Positions 22,065-30,414 of a stretch of 33,941 nt of DNA are shown here, one piece after another (position 1 is the first letter of the stretch; every line of letters starts with the position of its first letter). The notes under the pieces are model-generated. The model searched no databases. It had not been told where the DNA came from and saw only the letters and a program-made list of their open reading frames with translations. Source of the stretch: JBCAWW01 sp039024315 (GTDB lineage Bacteria; Bacteroidota; Bacteroidia; J057); NCBI GenBank assembly GCA_039024315.1, contig JBCCQN010000073.1, forward strand, positions 1-33,941. The letters run 5' to 3'. A program made the translations under genes and the position numbers.

Positions 22065-24662
22065 TTAGGTAAAACGGAGGTTGATCTTTCCTTTCTTAGT
22101 GGCGCGATAGCGTTGCCAGCCCTTTGCCGCTTTCTTGATTGGACTGAGAGAGACTTTTTCTTGTTCAGAAAGCACCAACTCAAGCTCCCAATCGCCTTCT
22201 ATCTCCCAGCTCAATTGCCGATCTCCTAGAGCTCCCGAAGAGGAAATAAGCATGCTGCCATGAGGATGGTGATAGCGAATACTAAAATCTTGTAGGGATG
22301 CTAATTGCGGTTTCATCTCACTTATTTTCCCTCCGGGAACGCTAGGTCTAATCCCAAGAAAGCACATCGTCAGGGCATAAAGGGGGGCCATGGCAGCATG
22401 GCTCCATTGTGATTTACTATCTGCCTTTACTTCCCAATCCTCTTGCAGGCTATTATTGAGAGAAACAGAGGGCATATTGGCCCAGCGATCCTTTAGTTCT
22501 TGATAGATGGGCGCCATAAGGCCAAGCTTACTCAAAGCCCAATAACGCCAGCCTGCGTTTGCGGGAAAAGCCCCAAAATAGTTTTTGGAAGGGGGCTGAG
22601 CTAGGATTGCTCCGGCTCGTTTGTGATCGTTTTGGGGGCAGAGGTCGTACATCACCGCTAAGCTTAACGAACGCTCATCATATTTAGATTCTAGCGTTCT
22701 CCAAGGGAGGTTGGCCACAAATACAGCCTCCTCCTTATCCCAAAAGCGCCTTTGAGTGGATTTTAAAAGCGTCGTGGCAAAAGTACTGATCTCATTGGCC
22801 CAACTCTCTTCTCCCATCAACTCGCAAAGGGGCGCTAGGGCAAAGCGAAATGCGGCTACTGCGTAGAGATTAAAGGCACATTGCTTGTAGGTTTGTTTTT
22901 CGTAACTATTGTCAATCCAAACGGTAGGTACGCCGATATCTACCACAGCTAACAAGCCATCCTCCCCTATGATACTTTTGAGATAGCTATAAAAGCGGAG
23001 GAGACGAGGAAAGCTTTCTTGCAAAGGGCTAGTATCTGCGGTGTATTGATGATAATGCCAATTGTCAAAGCAAAATGCGATACCATGGTCCAATAATGGT
23101 CCCCAAGGAGTCAAGCCCATTTGGCGTTGAGCAATGCGCGCGAGACGATCGTAGGCCGGCCAACAGTCTAGAAAATAACCATCCAAAGTCATCCCTTGAC
23201 TAAAAGTGCGGATATATCTTGCCGCTAATTGGTATTCACCCATGATTCCACAAAGCGCATGAATTACGTGGCCGACATCTCCACTATATTGCTGGCGTTC
23301 ACGGCCCATCCCATCTACGATGGTTTCTTGTGCATTATTATTGAGGGTATTAAAGGTGGCGGCAGCCAAGTTTTGTAAGGCTTGATCTTTGAGCTGTACC
23401 AGTGGTTGATGGGGCCAAGGGTATAGCCTTCGGCGAACGCCTAAATCACTGATGATAACTTCTCCTTCGCCAGGATGTATGTGTAATTGTAGCCAACGCA
23501 AAGATTCGTAGTCAAAGCATTCAAAGCGCCTTTTTTGTCCATCGCAAATAAAGCGTGTCCAAGCGTTGAAATGGGTATTGATGATATCAGCCCTTTGGGG
23601 ATCGTGGGCTTCGTGCACCAAAAGCTCAATTTTGGTGCCTTTAGGGGCTTGGACGCTAAAATAGGGCCAACCTACCATTTGTTCTCCAAACTCAAAGGTA
23701 AGGACGGAACCGTCTGTCGCCGAACGTTTTACCCGCCAGCTTTGCTTTGAGAGCTTTTCGACGGCGCTAGCATGTCCAAGCTCGTAGGCCTGCAGCACTT
23801 TCATGTCGAAATAAAGCTGCGGATCTTGCTGCCAGCCGACGTAGAAGGAGTGCGACAGATGCTTAACTGGCACTAATTGCTCCTGCAGTAGGGGAGTGCA
23901 TCGGGCTCGCATTTGTTTGCTACTCCTAGCCAAACCGATGTTGCCGAGATAATCTGGATAATTAGTGCCGAGCGCAGGCATATTGGGGTCTGCTCGGAGC
24001 TCCATAGCGGGCATCCAGCTACTATCTGTCTCGTACTCATTGGTATCCCAACCATAGGGATAGAGATTTGCATCAAACTCCTCTTGCAGGGCGCGGAGGT
24101 ACCAGCGTTTATATTGCCCAGGCCGCCAACTAGTCGCGACTTTACAGTCCCACTCAATGTCAGAAGCCACGATCTGGCGTTCGCCGGAGGCGTACTCCAA
24201 CTCTAGATAAAACAAAAAGCCGGGCTTACCTCCTGGCCAAGTACCATCGCCTTGCCCATAATACAGCACGGTGGCGGCTAAGGTGTTTTGCCCTTCTTTG
24301 AGAAAGGAAGCTAGATTGATGGGATCGACTTCTGGATAGCGGGGATCAGCTGGTCCGGGGCCAAATTGTACCCTGCTGCCATTGACATGTAGTAAATAAC
24401 GGCTATCCCCCATAATCCAACCTTGCGCAGAAACTAATTTGGATTTGAGCTGGAGCTTTCGTCGAAAAAGTACAAAGGTATTAGGGAGCGTTCTCCCAGA
24501 AGGAAACCAAATCCACTTGGCTGGTGAAAGATCTGGGAGCTCGTGTCTTCCGTCCTCTGGGCGATTTTGGGGGATAGGAGGAAGGTTATTGGGTAAGTCA
24601 GAAAAGCCCCACGCAGATGCTCCTAAGGCACTAGTTTTAAGAAAGTCTCGGCGATTCCACAT
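22065..24662 (-). CDS. Alpha-L-rhamnosidase-like glycoside hydrolase (GH78 type) with twin-arginine leader
   Basis: A 865-aa protein. It starts with a twin-arginine-like signal (NRRDFLKTSALGASAWGFS). An N-terminal beta-sandwich and carbohydrate-binding region (about 45-260: AKWIWFP, then GDSRYLLHVNG, FGPGPADPRYPE) is followed by further beta domains (to about 410). The six-hairpin catalytic (alpha/alpha)6 domain begins near 425, with the GH78-type block IVDGMGRERQQYSGDVG; Glu455 is the likely general acid. A C-terminal beta domain ends the protein. It probably removes terminal L-rhamnose from plant, algal or microbial glycans in the periplasm. Other six-hairpin families cannot be fully excluded. 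Confidence 0.85.
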   Translation of the reverse strand: MWNRRDFLKTSALGASAWGFSDLPNNLPPIPQNRPEDGRHELPDLSPAKWIWFPSGRTLPNTFVLFRRKLQLKSKLVSAQGWIMGDSRYLLHVNGSRVQFGPGPADPRYPEVDPINLASFLKEGQNTLAATVLYYGQGDGTWPGGKPGFLFYLELEYASGERQIVASDIEWDCKVATSWRPGQYKRWYLRALQEEFDANLYPYGWDTNEYETDSSWMPAMELRADPNMPALGTNYPDYLGNIGLARSSKQMRARCTPLLQEQLVPVKHLSHSFYVGWQQDPQLYFDMKVLQAYELGHASAVEKLSKQSWRVKRSATDGSVLTFEFGEQMVGWPYFSVQAPKGTKIELLVHEAHDPQRADIINTHFNAWTRFICDGQKRRFECFDYESLRWLQLHIHPGEGEVIISDLGVRRRLYPWPHQPLVQLKDQALQNLAAATFNTLNNNAQETIVDGMGRERQQYSGDVGHVIHALCGIMGEYQLAARYIRTFSQGMTLDGYFLDCWPAYDRLARIAQRQMGLTPWGPLLDHGIAFCFDNWHYHQYTADTSPLQESFPRLLRFYSYLKSIIGEDGLLAVVDIGVPTVWIDNSYEKQTYKQCAFNLYAVAAFRFALAPLCELMGEESWANEISTFATTLLKSTQRRFWDKEEAVFVANLPWRTLESKYDERSLSLAVMYDLCPQNDHKRAGAILAQPPSKNYFGAFPANAGWRYWALSKLGLMAPIYQELKDRWANMPSVSLNNSLQEDWEVKADSKSQWSHAAMAPLYALTMCFLGIRPSVPGGKISEMKPQLASLQDFSIRYHHPHGSMLISSSGALGDRQLSWEIEGDWELELVLSEQEKVSLSPIKKAAKGWQRYRATKKGKINLRFT

Positions 24663-24715
24663 TTAGTCAAGATAGGGAATAATGCGCTTATTGCCAGCAT
24701 TAGTAGATTCGTGCC

Positions 24716-26143
24716 TCAACTCGTTTCCGCCTCCCTTGCAAAACCAAACAAACCCAACTCTTTGACCGCTACCTCCACCTCTGCCGGTACCATAGGCTCC
24801 CAACCTGACTGTCCACTGCGGATCATAGATAGTACTTGGTCAGAGGTAATGTGCATAAGGTCAGTTCTGACGTCTTTGAGATCTTCAATCTTGTTGTTGT
24901 CAAAGAGGTAGCGAAAAAGGCTATACTTTTCGGGGGGGAGCTTGAAGTTTTTGCAAGAATACAAGACTTTTTCAGCTTCGATATAGTAAGGATAAACGTA
25001 GAGCTTCACATTTTGCCCGAAGAGGATCCCGAAGGCTTCTAAAATACCTCCGTTAAGGTTGGAGTAGTAACGTTCATCGAAGATGGACTCTAAATTAAGG
25101 ACCCCTAAAGTAATACCGATTTTGCGCCTACGGGTAAACTGTGTCAGGTAGGAAACTAAGCGGTAGTATTCTTTGAAATTAGATACCATTACAGTTTGGC
25201 CAAGAGAGGCAAGAATATCGACTCGGTCGAGAAAGTCTTGATCATCGATTTTGCCCATTTCGGGATCAAGGAGATTGCTGAGTGTCAATTCTGCCAATAC
25301 CATGATGCGGTCAGCCTCTACATCTTCCTCTTCGAGGAACTGTTGTTTGCCGGCTTGCAACATATCAAGATTGACATGGGTTACTGGCCGGAAGCGACCT
25401 CGGAGACATAAAATATTTTTTTTGTAGAGGGCCTCGGAAGCTTGCAGTACCTTGCCTGTAGGACTAAACATGGCCGCATCAGAGATGCCATTTTTTACCA
25501 ACTTAAGGGCGACGAGGCGATTATCAATTTTGTTTTCGAAGCTGGGTCCTTTAAAGGAGAGCATGTCTATCTCCAAGCGGTCATGCGACAAATCTTGCAT
25601 CAATACCTTGAGAAAGGTATCGATATCATCGCTATGATGAAAGGCACAGTAAACCAAATTGACGCCCAAAATACCAATGGCTTCCTGCTGCCAGCGAGCC
25701 TCTGGGTCTTTCAATATCATGTGCAAAATGATATCATTTGCTTCCTCTTGAGGATTGGCCTGAAAGCGTATTCCCATCCAACCATGCCCTTCATTGGTTT
25801 TGCGATAGTTAAGGGTCTCGATGGTATTGCTGAGTACGAAGAAATTAGTGCTTGAGGCACGATCGACTAAGCGTTCCTCAAGGAGGGAGTACTCATGATT
25901 GAGCATCGTCATCAGACGACTCCTAGCTACATAGCGTTTGGTTTTGCCATAAATTGCATCGCTAAACTGCATATCATAAGCAGACATTGTCTTAGCGATT
26001 GTACCAGAAGCTCCACCAGCCTTAAAAAAATGGGCTGCTACCTCTTGTCCTGCGCCAATTTCGGCAAAAGAGCCATACCATTGGTTATTGAGATTGACCT
26101 TGAGGGCTTTTTCTTGGGTTGTTAATTCCCTAAACACTTCCAT
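24716..26143 (-). CDS. Conserved cytoplasmic protein of unknown function
   Basis: A 475-aa soluble protein without leader or membrane segments. Conserved-looking blocks are YGSFAEIGAGQEVAAHFF, GGASGTIAKTMSAYDMQFSD, HEYSLLEERL, EGHGWMGIRFQ and FRPVTHVNLDML. I recall this as a family widespread in bacteria, with inconsistent automatic names including nucleotidyltransferase-type labels; no matching catalytic motif is visible here, so I assign none. The glycine-rich N-terminal part (SGTIAKTMSAYD) might bind a nucleotide or cofactor. It lies 53 bp upstream of the rhamnosidase gene on the same strand and is divergent from the TPR lipoprotein. Confidence 0.75.
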   Translation of the reverse strand: MEVFRELTTQEKALKVNLNNQWYGSFAEIGAGQEVAAHFFKAGGASGTIAKTMSAYDMQFSDAIYGKTKRYVARSRLMTMLNHEYSLLEERLVDRASSTNFFVLSNTIETLNYRKTNEGHGWMGIRFQANPQEEANDIILHMILKDPEARWQQEAIGILGVNLVYCAFHHSDDIDTFLKVLMQDLSHDRLEIDMLSFKGPSFENKIDNRLVALKLVKNGISDAAMFSPTGKVLQASEALYKKNILCLRGRFRPVTHVNLDMLQAGKQQFLEEEDVEADRIMVLAELTLSNLLDPEMGKIDDQDFLDRVDILASLGQTVMVSNFKEYYRLVSYLTQFTRRRKIGITLGVLNLESIFDERYYSNLNGGILEAFGILFGQNVKLYVYPYYIEAEKVLYSCKNFKLPPEKYSLFRYLFDNNKIEDLKDVRTDLMHITSDQVLSMIRSGQSGWEPMVPAEVEVAVKELGLFGFAREAETS

Positions 26144-26236
26144 GAACGGAAGTTACACAAAGCATCTTCAAGTTGAAATGTAAGAACGGAGAGATTTTTG
26201 CTAGCATCTATATAGTTCCCTGCGAAGAAAATTTTT

Positions 26237-26920
26237 ATGCCCCATAGTTTCGTTCTTGTTTGCAGCCTTGCTTTAATATGGATATCCTGCTCTCCTTCAA
26301 CCGAAACGCCTGATAATGACATGCTAGCGGTACAGCAATGGACCGAACAGGCGGCTCTGGCACTAGAAGATGGTGAACCGCAAAAGGCTGATAGCCTTTA
26401 TATGTTGGCGGTAGAAACCTTAGAAATGATCTACGATCAGGACAGTACGAATGCCGAAATATCAGTTCAGCTGGGAGAGCTTCACTACCAAATGAAAAAT
26501 TTTAATTCAGGTGTGGCTTGGTACGCAAGGGCGATTCAGCAAGATTCGGCCAATATGATTGCTATGTATGAATTGGCCAAAGGATCGATCCAAATTGGTG
26601 ACATCAAACTAGCGCAAATTATGTTTCAACAAGCCATAAGTCTGGATGAATCTGACACCCTGAGTCGGCGTGTTGTAAAAGAGTTAAAACTAATTGGTGA
26701 GGAAGCCTATGGCCATGGAAATGCCCTATATGCCAAAGGAGATACCCATTCGGGCAGCACTTACAAAATTTACGGGGTCAGCTTATTGATGACTGCTTTT
26801 GATATTGATAGCTCTCGTCAGGATTTGGCTCAAAGGATCGTCGATTATTGCTATGAAATCGGTGATGAAGAAAGTGCCGGACAATACTCCCGTTGGACCG
26901 GAGAAATGAGCAATCTATAG
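26237..26920 (+). CDS. TPR-repeat lipoprotein
   Basis: A 227-aa protein with a lipoprotein leader (SLALIWISC, lipidated Cys18). At least two or three tetratricopeptide-like helix pairs follow (about 55-135: NAEISVQLGELHYQMKNFNS, then SANMIAMYELAKGSIQIGD). TPR domains bind partner proteins; the lipid anchor places it in an envelope membrane. The gene stands alone, divergent from the 475-aa gene and convergent with the thioredoxin-like gene (42 bp gap). The partner is unknown. Confidence 0.85.
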   Translation: MPHSFVLVCSLALIWISCSPSTETPDNDMLAVQQWTEQAALALEDGEPQKADSLYMLAVETLEMIYDQDSTNAEISVQLGELHYQMKNFNSGVAWYARAIQQDSANMIAMYELAKGSIQIGDIKLAQIMFQQAISLDESDTLSRRVVKELKLIGEEAYGHGNALYAKGDTHSGSTYKIYGVSLLMTAFDIDSSRQDLAQRIVDYCYEIGDEESAGQYSRWTGEMSNL

Positions 26921-26962
26921 GTGTCTCTCCTCTAGCGCATCAACGATATAGCACGTTAAGCC

Positions 26963-27751
26963 TCAATAAAGCGCCATGTCAAAGCTGATGCGATGCTTTT
27001 TGGTGAGGGGATGGCTATGGCCCCAAAGGGTCCGAAAGAAGGCAATACAAGCTTTGCGAGGAAAATCCTGTAGGTATTTTTTGTCGAGCACCACTGCCTC
27101 AATCAATAATTTGATAGCAGCTTCCAAATCGTCATTTTTTACTGCGATTTGGGCGGCTTTAAGCTTTTGTGCGACTGCCACCTCCTCATCAAATGACGCC
27201 TGCATCAATTGTAATAGGATCTGGATGTCATCACGCTTATCGATCTGAGCTAGCTTGAGAGGGATCTCGGCAAATAAAGCGCTCGCAAATTCTGGCTCCT
27301 TAAAGATTAACTGCTGCACCAACAGCATTTGGGCTTCTTCAATCTGAGGATTAAGGGGCACAAAGTCCTTGAGTTGAGCAATACCCTTTGCGGGTTCCTT
27401 TGCTAGTAATTCTTTGATGGCCGCATAGGTTTCTTTGGCTTCGGTAGGAAGATAGTCATTCAACCATTTTTGAATCTGAGGCCTTGCAAGGGCTCCAAAA
27501 AACTCTGCTACAATTTTACCTTTGTGAAACATCTTGACGGCAGGGATGCTCACGATATCATAGGTTTTGGCTAGGTCAGGATGCACCTCTGTGCTGATTT
27601 TGACTAGTTCCCACTCTCCATTTGCCTCACTAGCTAGTTGTTCTATGGTCGGCCCTAATACGCGACAAGGCCCACACCATGAGGCCCAAAAATCTACTAC
27701 CACTGGAGTCTCTTGACTCTTGTCGAGAACTTCTGTTTGAAAGTTGAACAT
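26963..27751 (-). CDS. Thioredoxin-TPR protein, YbbN/CnoX-like
   Basis: The 262-aa protein has an N-terminal thioredoxin fold (1-105) with an intact active site WCGPC (Cys26, Cys29) and cis-Pro70 (VSIPAVKM). A helical TPR-like tail follows (about 110-262). This architecture is that of YbbN/CnoX, a holdase that hands clients to GroEL/DnaK; E. coli CnoX lacks the CxxC pair, whereas this one keeps it, as in many other bacteria. It lies 4 bp after the YbbP-like permease gene on the same strand, repeating the ybbP-ybbN neighbourhood seen in E. coli. No signal peptide, so cytoplasmic. Confidence 0.85.
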   Translation of the reverse strand: MFNFQTEVLDKSQETPVVVDFWASWCGPCRVLGPTIEQLASEANGEWELVKISTEVHPDLAKTYDIVSIPAVKMFHKGKIVAEFFGALARPQIQKWLNDYLPTEAKETYAAIKELLAKEPAKGIAQLKDFVPLNPQIEEAQMLLVQQLIFKEPEFASALFAEIPLKLAQIDKRDDIQILLQLMQASFDEEVAVAQKLKAAQIAVKNDDLEAAIKLLIEAVVLDKKYLQDFPRKACIAFFRTLWGHSHPLTKKHRISFDMALY

Positions 27752-27755
27752 ATCC

Positions 27756-30296
27756 CTAAACTTCTTTGCGTAATACTTCTAGAGGAGGCAGATTCACTAC
27801 TTCTCTACTATTAAATAGGCCGATGATCACTGTCAGGAAAGTGATACCTACAAAAACCTGTAAAATCGGCCAAAATCGTGGCACAAAGGTCAATTCAAAG
27901 GCGTAAATCCCTAATACCCAAGTGGCGATTAGAGCCAGAAGAATGCCAGTGCCAGAAGCCAAGCTTCCCAAAAAGGCATACTCTAACGCATTGATACTCA
28001 AGATTTGTTTGCGGGATGCTCCTATCGTTCGTAGCAAAACACTCTCCTGCATGCGCTGGTATTTGCTGACGATCACCGAGCCTATCAATACCAAAAAGCC
28101 TGTCGTAATGCTAAAGAAAGCCATGAAGCGAACCACAAAAGAAATCTTATCCAAGATCTGTTGCAGCGTATTGATGATTAGCTCCAAGTCCATGATAGAG
28201 ACATTGGGGTATTCCCTCATCACGGCGCGCTGAAAGTCGGCGGCTTGCTGAGTATTTTGGGTACGTCCGATTAGGACATGAAATTGAGGGTAGGTTTCTA
28301 GCACCCCTGCGGGGAACACCACTAAAAAGTTTGTCTGTACGCGCTCCCAATCGATCTTACGATAACTACCCACATAAGCCTTGATTGATTTACCTTGTAC
28401 ATTAAAGCTAATGGGATCTCCAAGCTCTACTTTAAGCCTATTTTTAGCATACTGCTCATCGATAGAAACCAAAATACTGTCTCCTGGGGCCCATTCGCTC
28501 ATCCAGCGCCCTTCCATCAAGGTTTCGGATTCGATCAGAGTATCTCTAAAGGTCGTTCTGAACTCGCGATTGAGGGTACCGTCAGAAATTTTGAGAACCG
28601 TATCTGCGATTAATTCCTCGCGGCTCATCCCATGTAAAGAATCAAGCCTCATGGTCACGATGGGTACGCGCTGCTGTACGTCAATCTTAAAGTCAGTAGC
28701 TAGCTCAAAAAGAGGATCTTTTTGGGGCGTTTGGATGTCAAATAATACCATGTTTGGCTGATCCCCTTGAGCGGTAAACTCTACTCGACTCAGCAGCATA
28801 TCCTGCACAAAAAACAGCGTGGCAATCATACCGGTACCTAAACCGATGGAAACCATGAGCGTCAAGGTCTGGTTTTGGGGTCTAAAGAGATTGCTCAAGG
28901 CTTGACGCCAGAGATAGTTCCATTGAGTAGGGAAATAGCGTTTGGCGAGCCACATTATCAACCGTCCCATACCAATCAAGCCAAAGAAAGCAAAACCAAT
29001 AAAGAGACTGAAGTAAAAAGCACCTTCTAAATCACCAACTTGCCACCAGCTAAAGCCAAACACAAAAGTGACAATGGCGCCTATCACTACCCATCTGAGG
29101 TAATCTCTTGTGTTTGTTTTTTCAAAAGCGGCTCTTAGGGCGGTCAGAGGCGAAACGCTACGCACTGACATTAAAGGCAGAAGGGCAAACAAAACTGCAA
29201 TGACCATACCCACTAAGACCCCTTTGGCTAAAGCGCTCCAAGACAATGCTACCGTGGCTTCAAATGGCAAGAAAGACTCCAGTACCTTTGGTAACAATAT
29301 CTGAATCTGACTCCCCAAAAGCGCACCCAGCGCAGCCCCAATCAAACCCATGACGATAATCTGAATGAGATAAATCAAAAAAGCATCTCGACCACTTGCT
29401 CCTAAACAACGTAATATGGCTACGGAGGCAATCTTTTCTCTGACGTACACACTCACCGAACTAGCTACTCCCACACAGCCAAGCAATAGCGCAATAAAGG
29501 CCACTAAATTGAGAAAGCTCGTCATGTCTTTAAAGGCGCCACCCAGTTCTTGCTGCCGCTCCTTGGAGGTATCATAACGCAAATCAAGCTGATCGAGCAG
29601 GCTATCTTGTTCTGCTAATTCTTCATCGAGATTGGGGCGATCTTCAAATCGAAAATATTTTTTATAGCTGACCCGACTGCCACGGCGAATCAGTTTAGTA
29701 TCCTCTAAGTCCGCTAAAGGGATATAAACAGGGGTCGAAACCATAGCCTGCATCCCACTTTCTCCAGGCACCTGGGCCAAGCTTCCCGCGATTTCAAAAG
29801 TTACTTTGCCAATACGGATGCTATCTCCCACATAGGCCCCAAATTGTAGTAATAAAGAATTGGCTACTAGGGCTTTCCGCCCCTTTCTGAAATCTCGCCC
29901 CGCTGTCATCGGATCAGTCTTCATCTCCCCATAAAAGGGATAGGCTCCGCCCAAGGCTCTTACTTGTACCAATCGGCTATCCTCGGTCTTGGGAAAATAA
30001 ACCATTGAAACAAAATTGCGTTCCTCTGCGGTTTCTCCACCTAAGGAATCTAAATAGGCAGTGGCCTCTTCTGAAAAGGCTCTTCTTGATCGCATCATGA
30101 GATCTGCGCCCAGCAGTTCTTTTGATTGATTATTGATGTCTTGGGTGAGGTTGTCGCAAAAAGATTGAATGGCTACCAAAGCAGCTACTCCTAGTACAAT
30201 AGAAGACATGAATAAAAACAATCGACTACGACTGCGGCGACTATCACGCCAAGCCATTTTCAAGAGCCAAGACAAACGGAGAGGTTGGGATTTCAT
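27756..30296 (-). CDS. FtsX-like ABC transporter permease, YbbP-like
   Basis: With the ATG at 30296 (the longer frame begins with TTG at 30299) the protein has 846 aa. It has a cytoplasmic N-terminus with WRDSRRSRSRLFLFMSSIVL, a first membrane helix, and a periplasmic domain (about 50-260; LGADLMMRSRRAF). A first FtsX core of three helices (about 265-390) is followed by central helices, a second periplasmic domain (about 500-700) and a second FtsX core (about 715-840). This two-core layout and length match E. coli YbbP. Such permeases export or extract envelope lipids or lipoproteins using a separate ATPase; no ATPase gene is adjacent here. It forms an operon with the thioredoxin-TPR gene. 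Confidence 0.88.
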   Translation of the reverse strand: MKSQPLRLSWLLKMAWRDSRRSRSRLFLFMSSIVLGVAALVAIQSFCDNLTQDINNQSKELLGADLMMRSRRAFSEEATAYLDSLGGETAEERNFVSMVYFPKTEDSRLVQVRALGGAYPFYGEMKTDPMTAGRDFRKGRKALVANSLLLQFGAYVGDSIRIGKVTFEIAGSLAQVPGESGMQAMVSTPVYIPLADLEDTKLIRRGSRVSYKKYFRFEDRPNLDEELAEQDSLLDQLDLRYDTSKERQQELGGAFKDMTSFLNLVAFIALLLGCVGVASSVSVYVREKIASVAILRCLGASGRDAFLIYLIQIIVMGLIGAALGALLGSQIQILLPKVLESFLPFEATVALSWSALAKGVLVGMVIAVLFALLPLMSVRSVSPLTALRAAFEKTNTRDYLRWVVIGAIVTFVFGFSWWQVGDLEGAFYFSLFIGFAFFGLIGMGRLIMWLAKRYFPTQWNYLWRQALSNLFRPQNQTLTLMVSIGLGTGMIATLFFVQDMLLSRVEFTAQGDQPNMVLFDIQTPQKDPLFELATDFKIDVQQRVPIVTMRLDSLHGMSREELIADTVLKISDGTLNREFRTTFRDTLIESETLMEGRWMSEWAPGDSILVSIDEQYAKNRLKVELGDPISFNVQGKSIKAYVGSYRKIDWERVQTNFLVVFPAGVLETYPQFHVLIGRTQNTQQAADFQRAVMREYPNVSIMDLELIINTLQQILDKISFVVRFMAFFSITTGFLVLIGSVIVSKYQRMQESVLLRTIGASRKQILSINALEYAFLGSLASGTGILLALIATWVLGIYAFELTFVPRFWPILQVFVGITFLTVIIGLFNSREVVNLPPLEVLRKEV

Positions 30297-30316
30297 CAAT
30301 TAGGCTAGTTTCCTTG

Positions 30317-30349
30317 CAAATATACGGACCATTCATCTAGCAAAATCAA
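30317..30349 (-). promoter_or_regulatory. Candidate promoter of the permease/thioredoxin operon
   Basis: On the minus strand TTG (30349-30347) is followed after 22 nt by TATATTTG (30324-30317), a perfect TAnnTTTG box; an alternative TTTG (30344-30341) lies 16 nt away. The start would be near 30310, about 14 nt before the ATG. The arms of an inverted repeat, TATACGG (30321-30327) and CCGTATA (30350-30356), touch both boxes. Confidence 0.45.
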
Positions 30350-30414
30350 CCGTATAGGGCCAATACGTCTATTAATTGCAGAGGTTTGCATAATTTTATA
30401 CTTCGACTTTTTGT

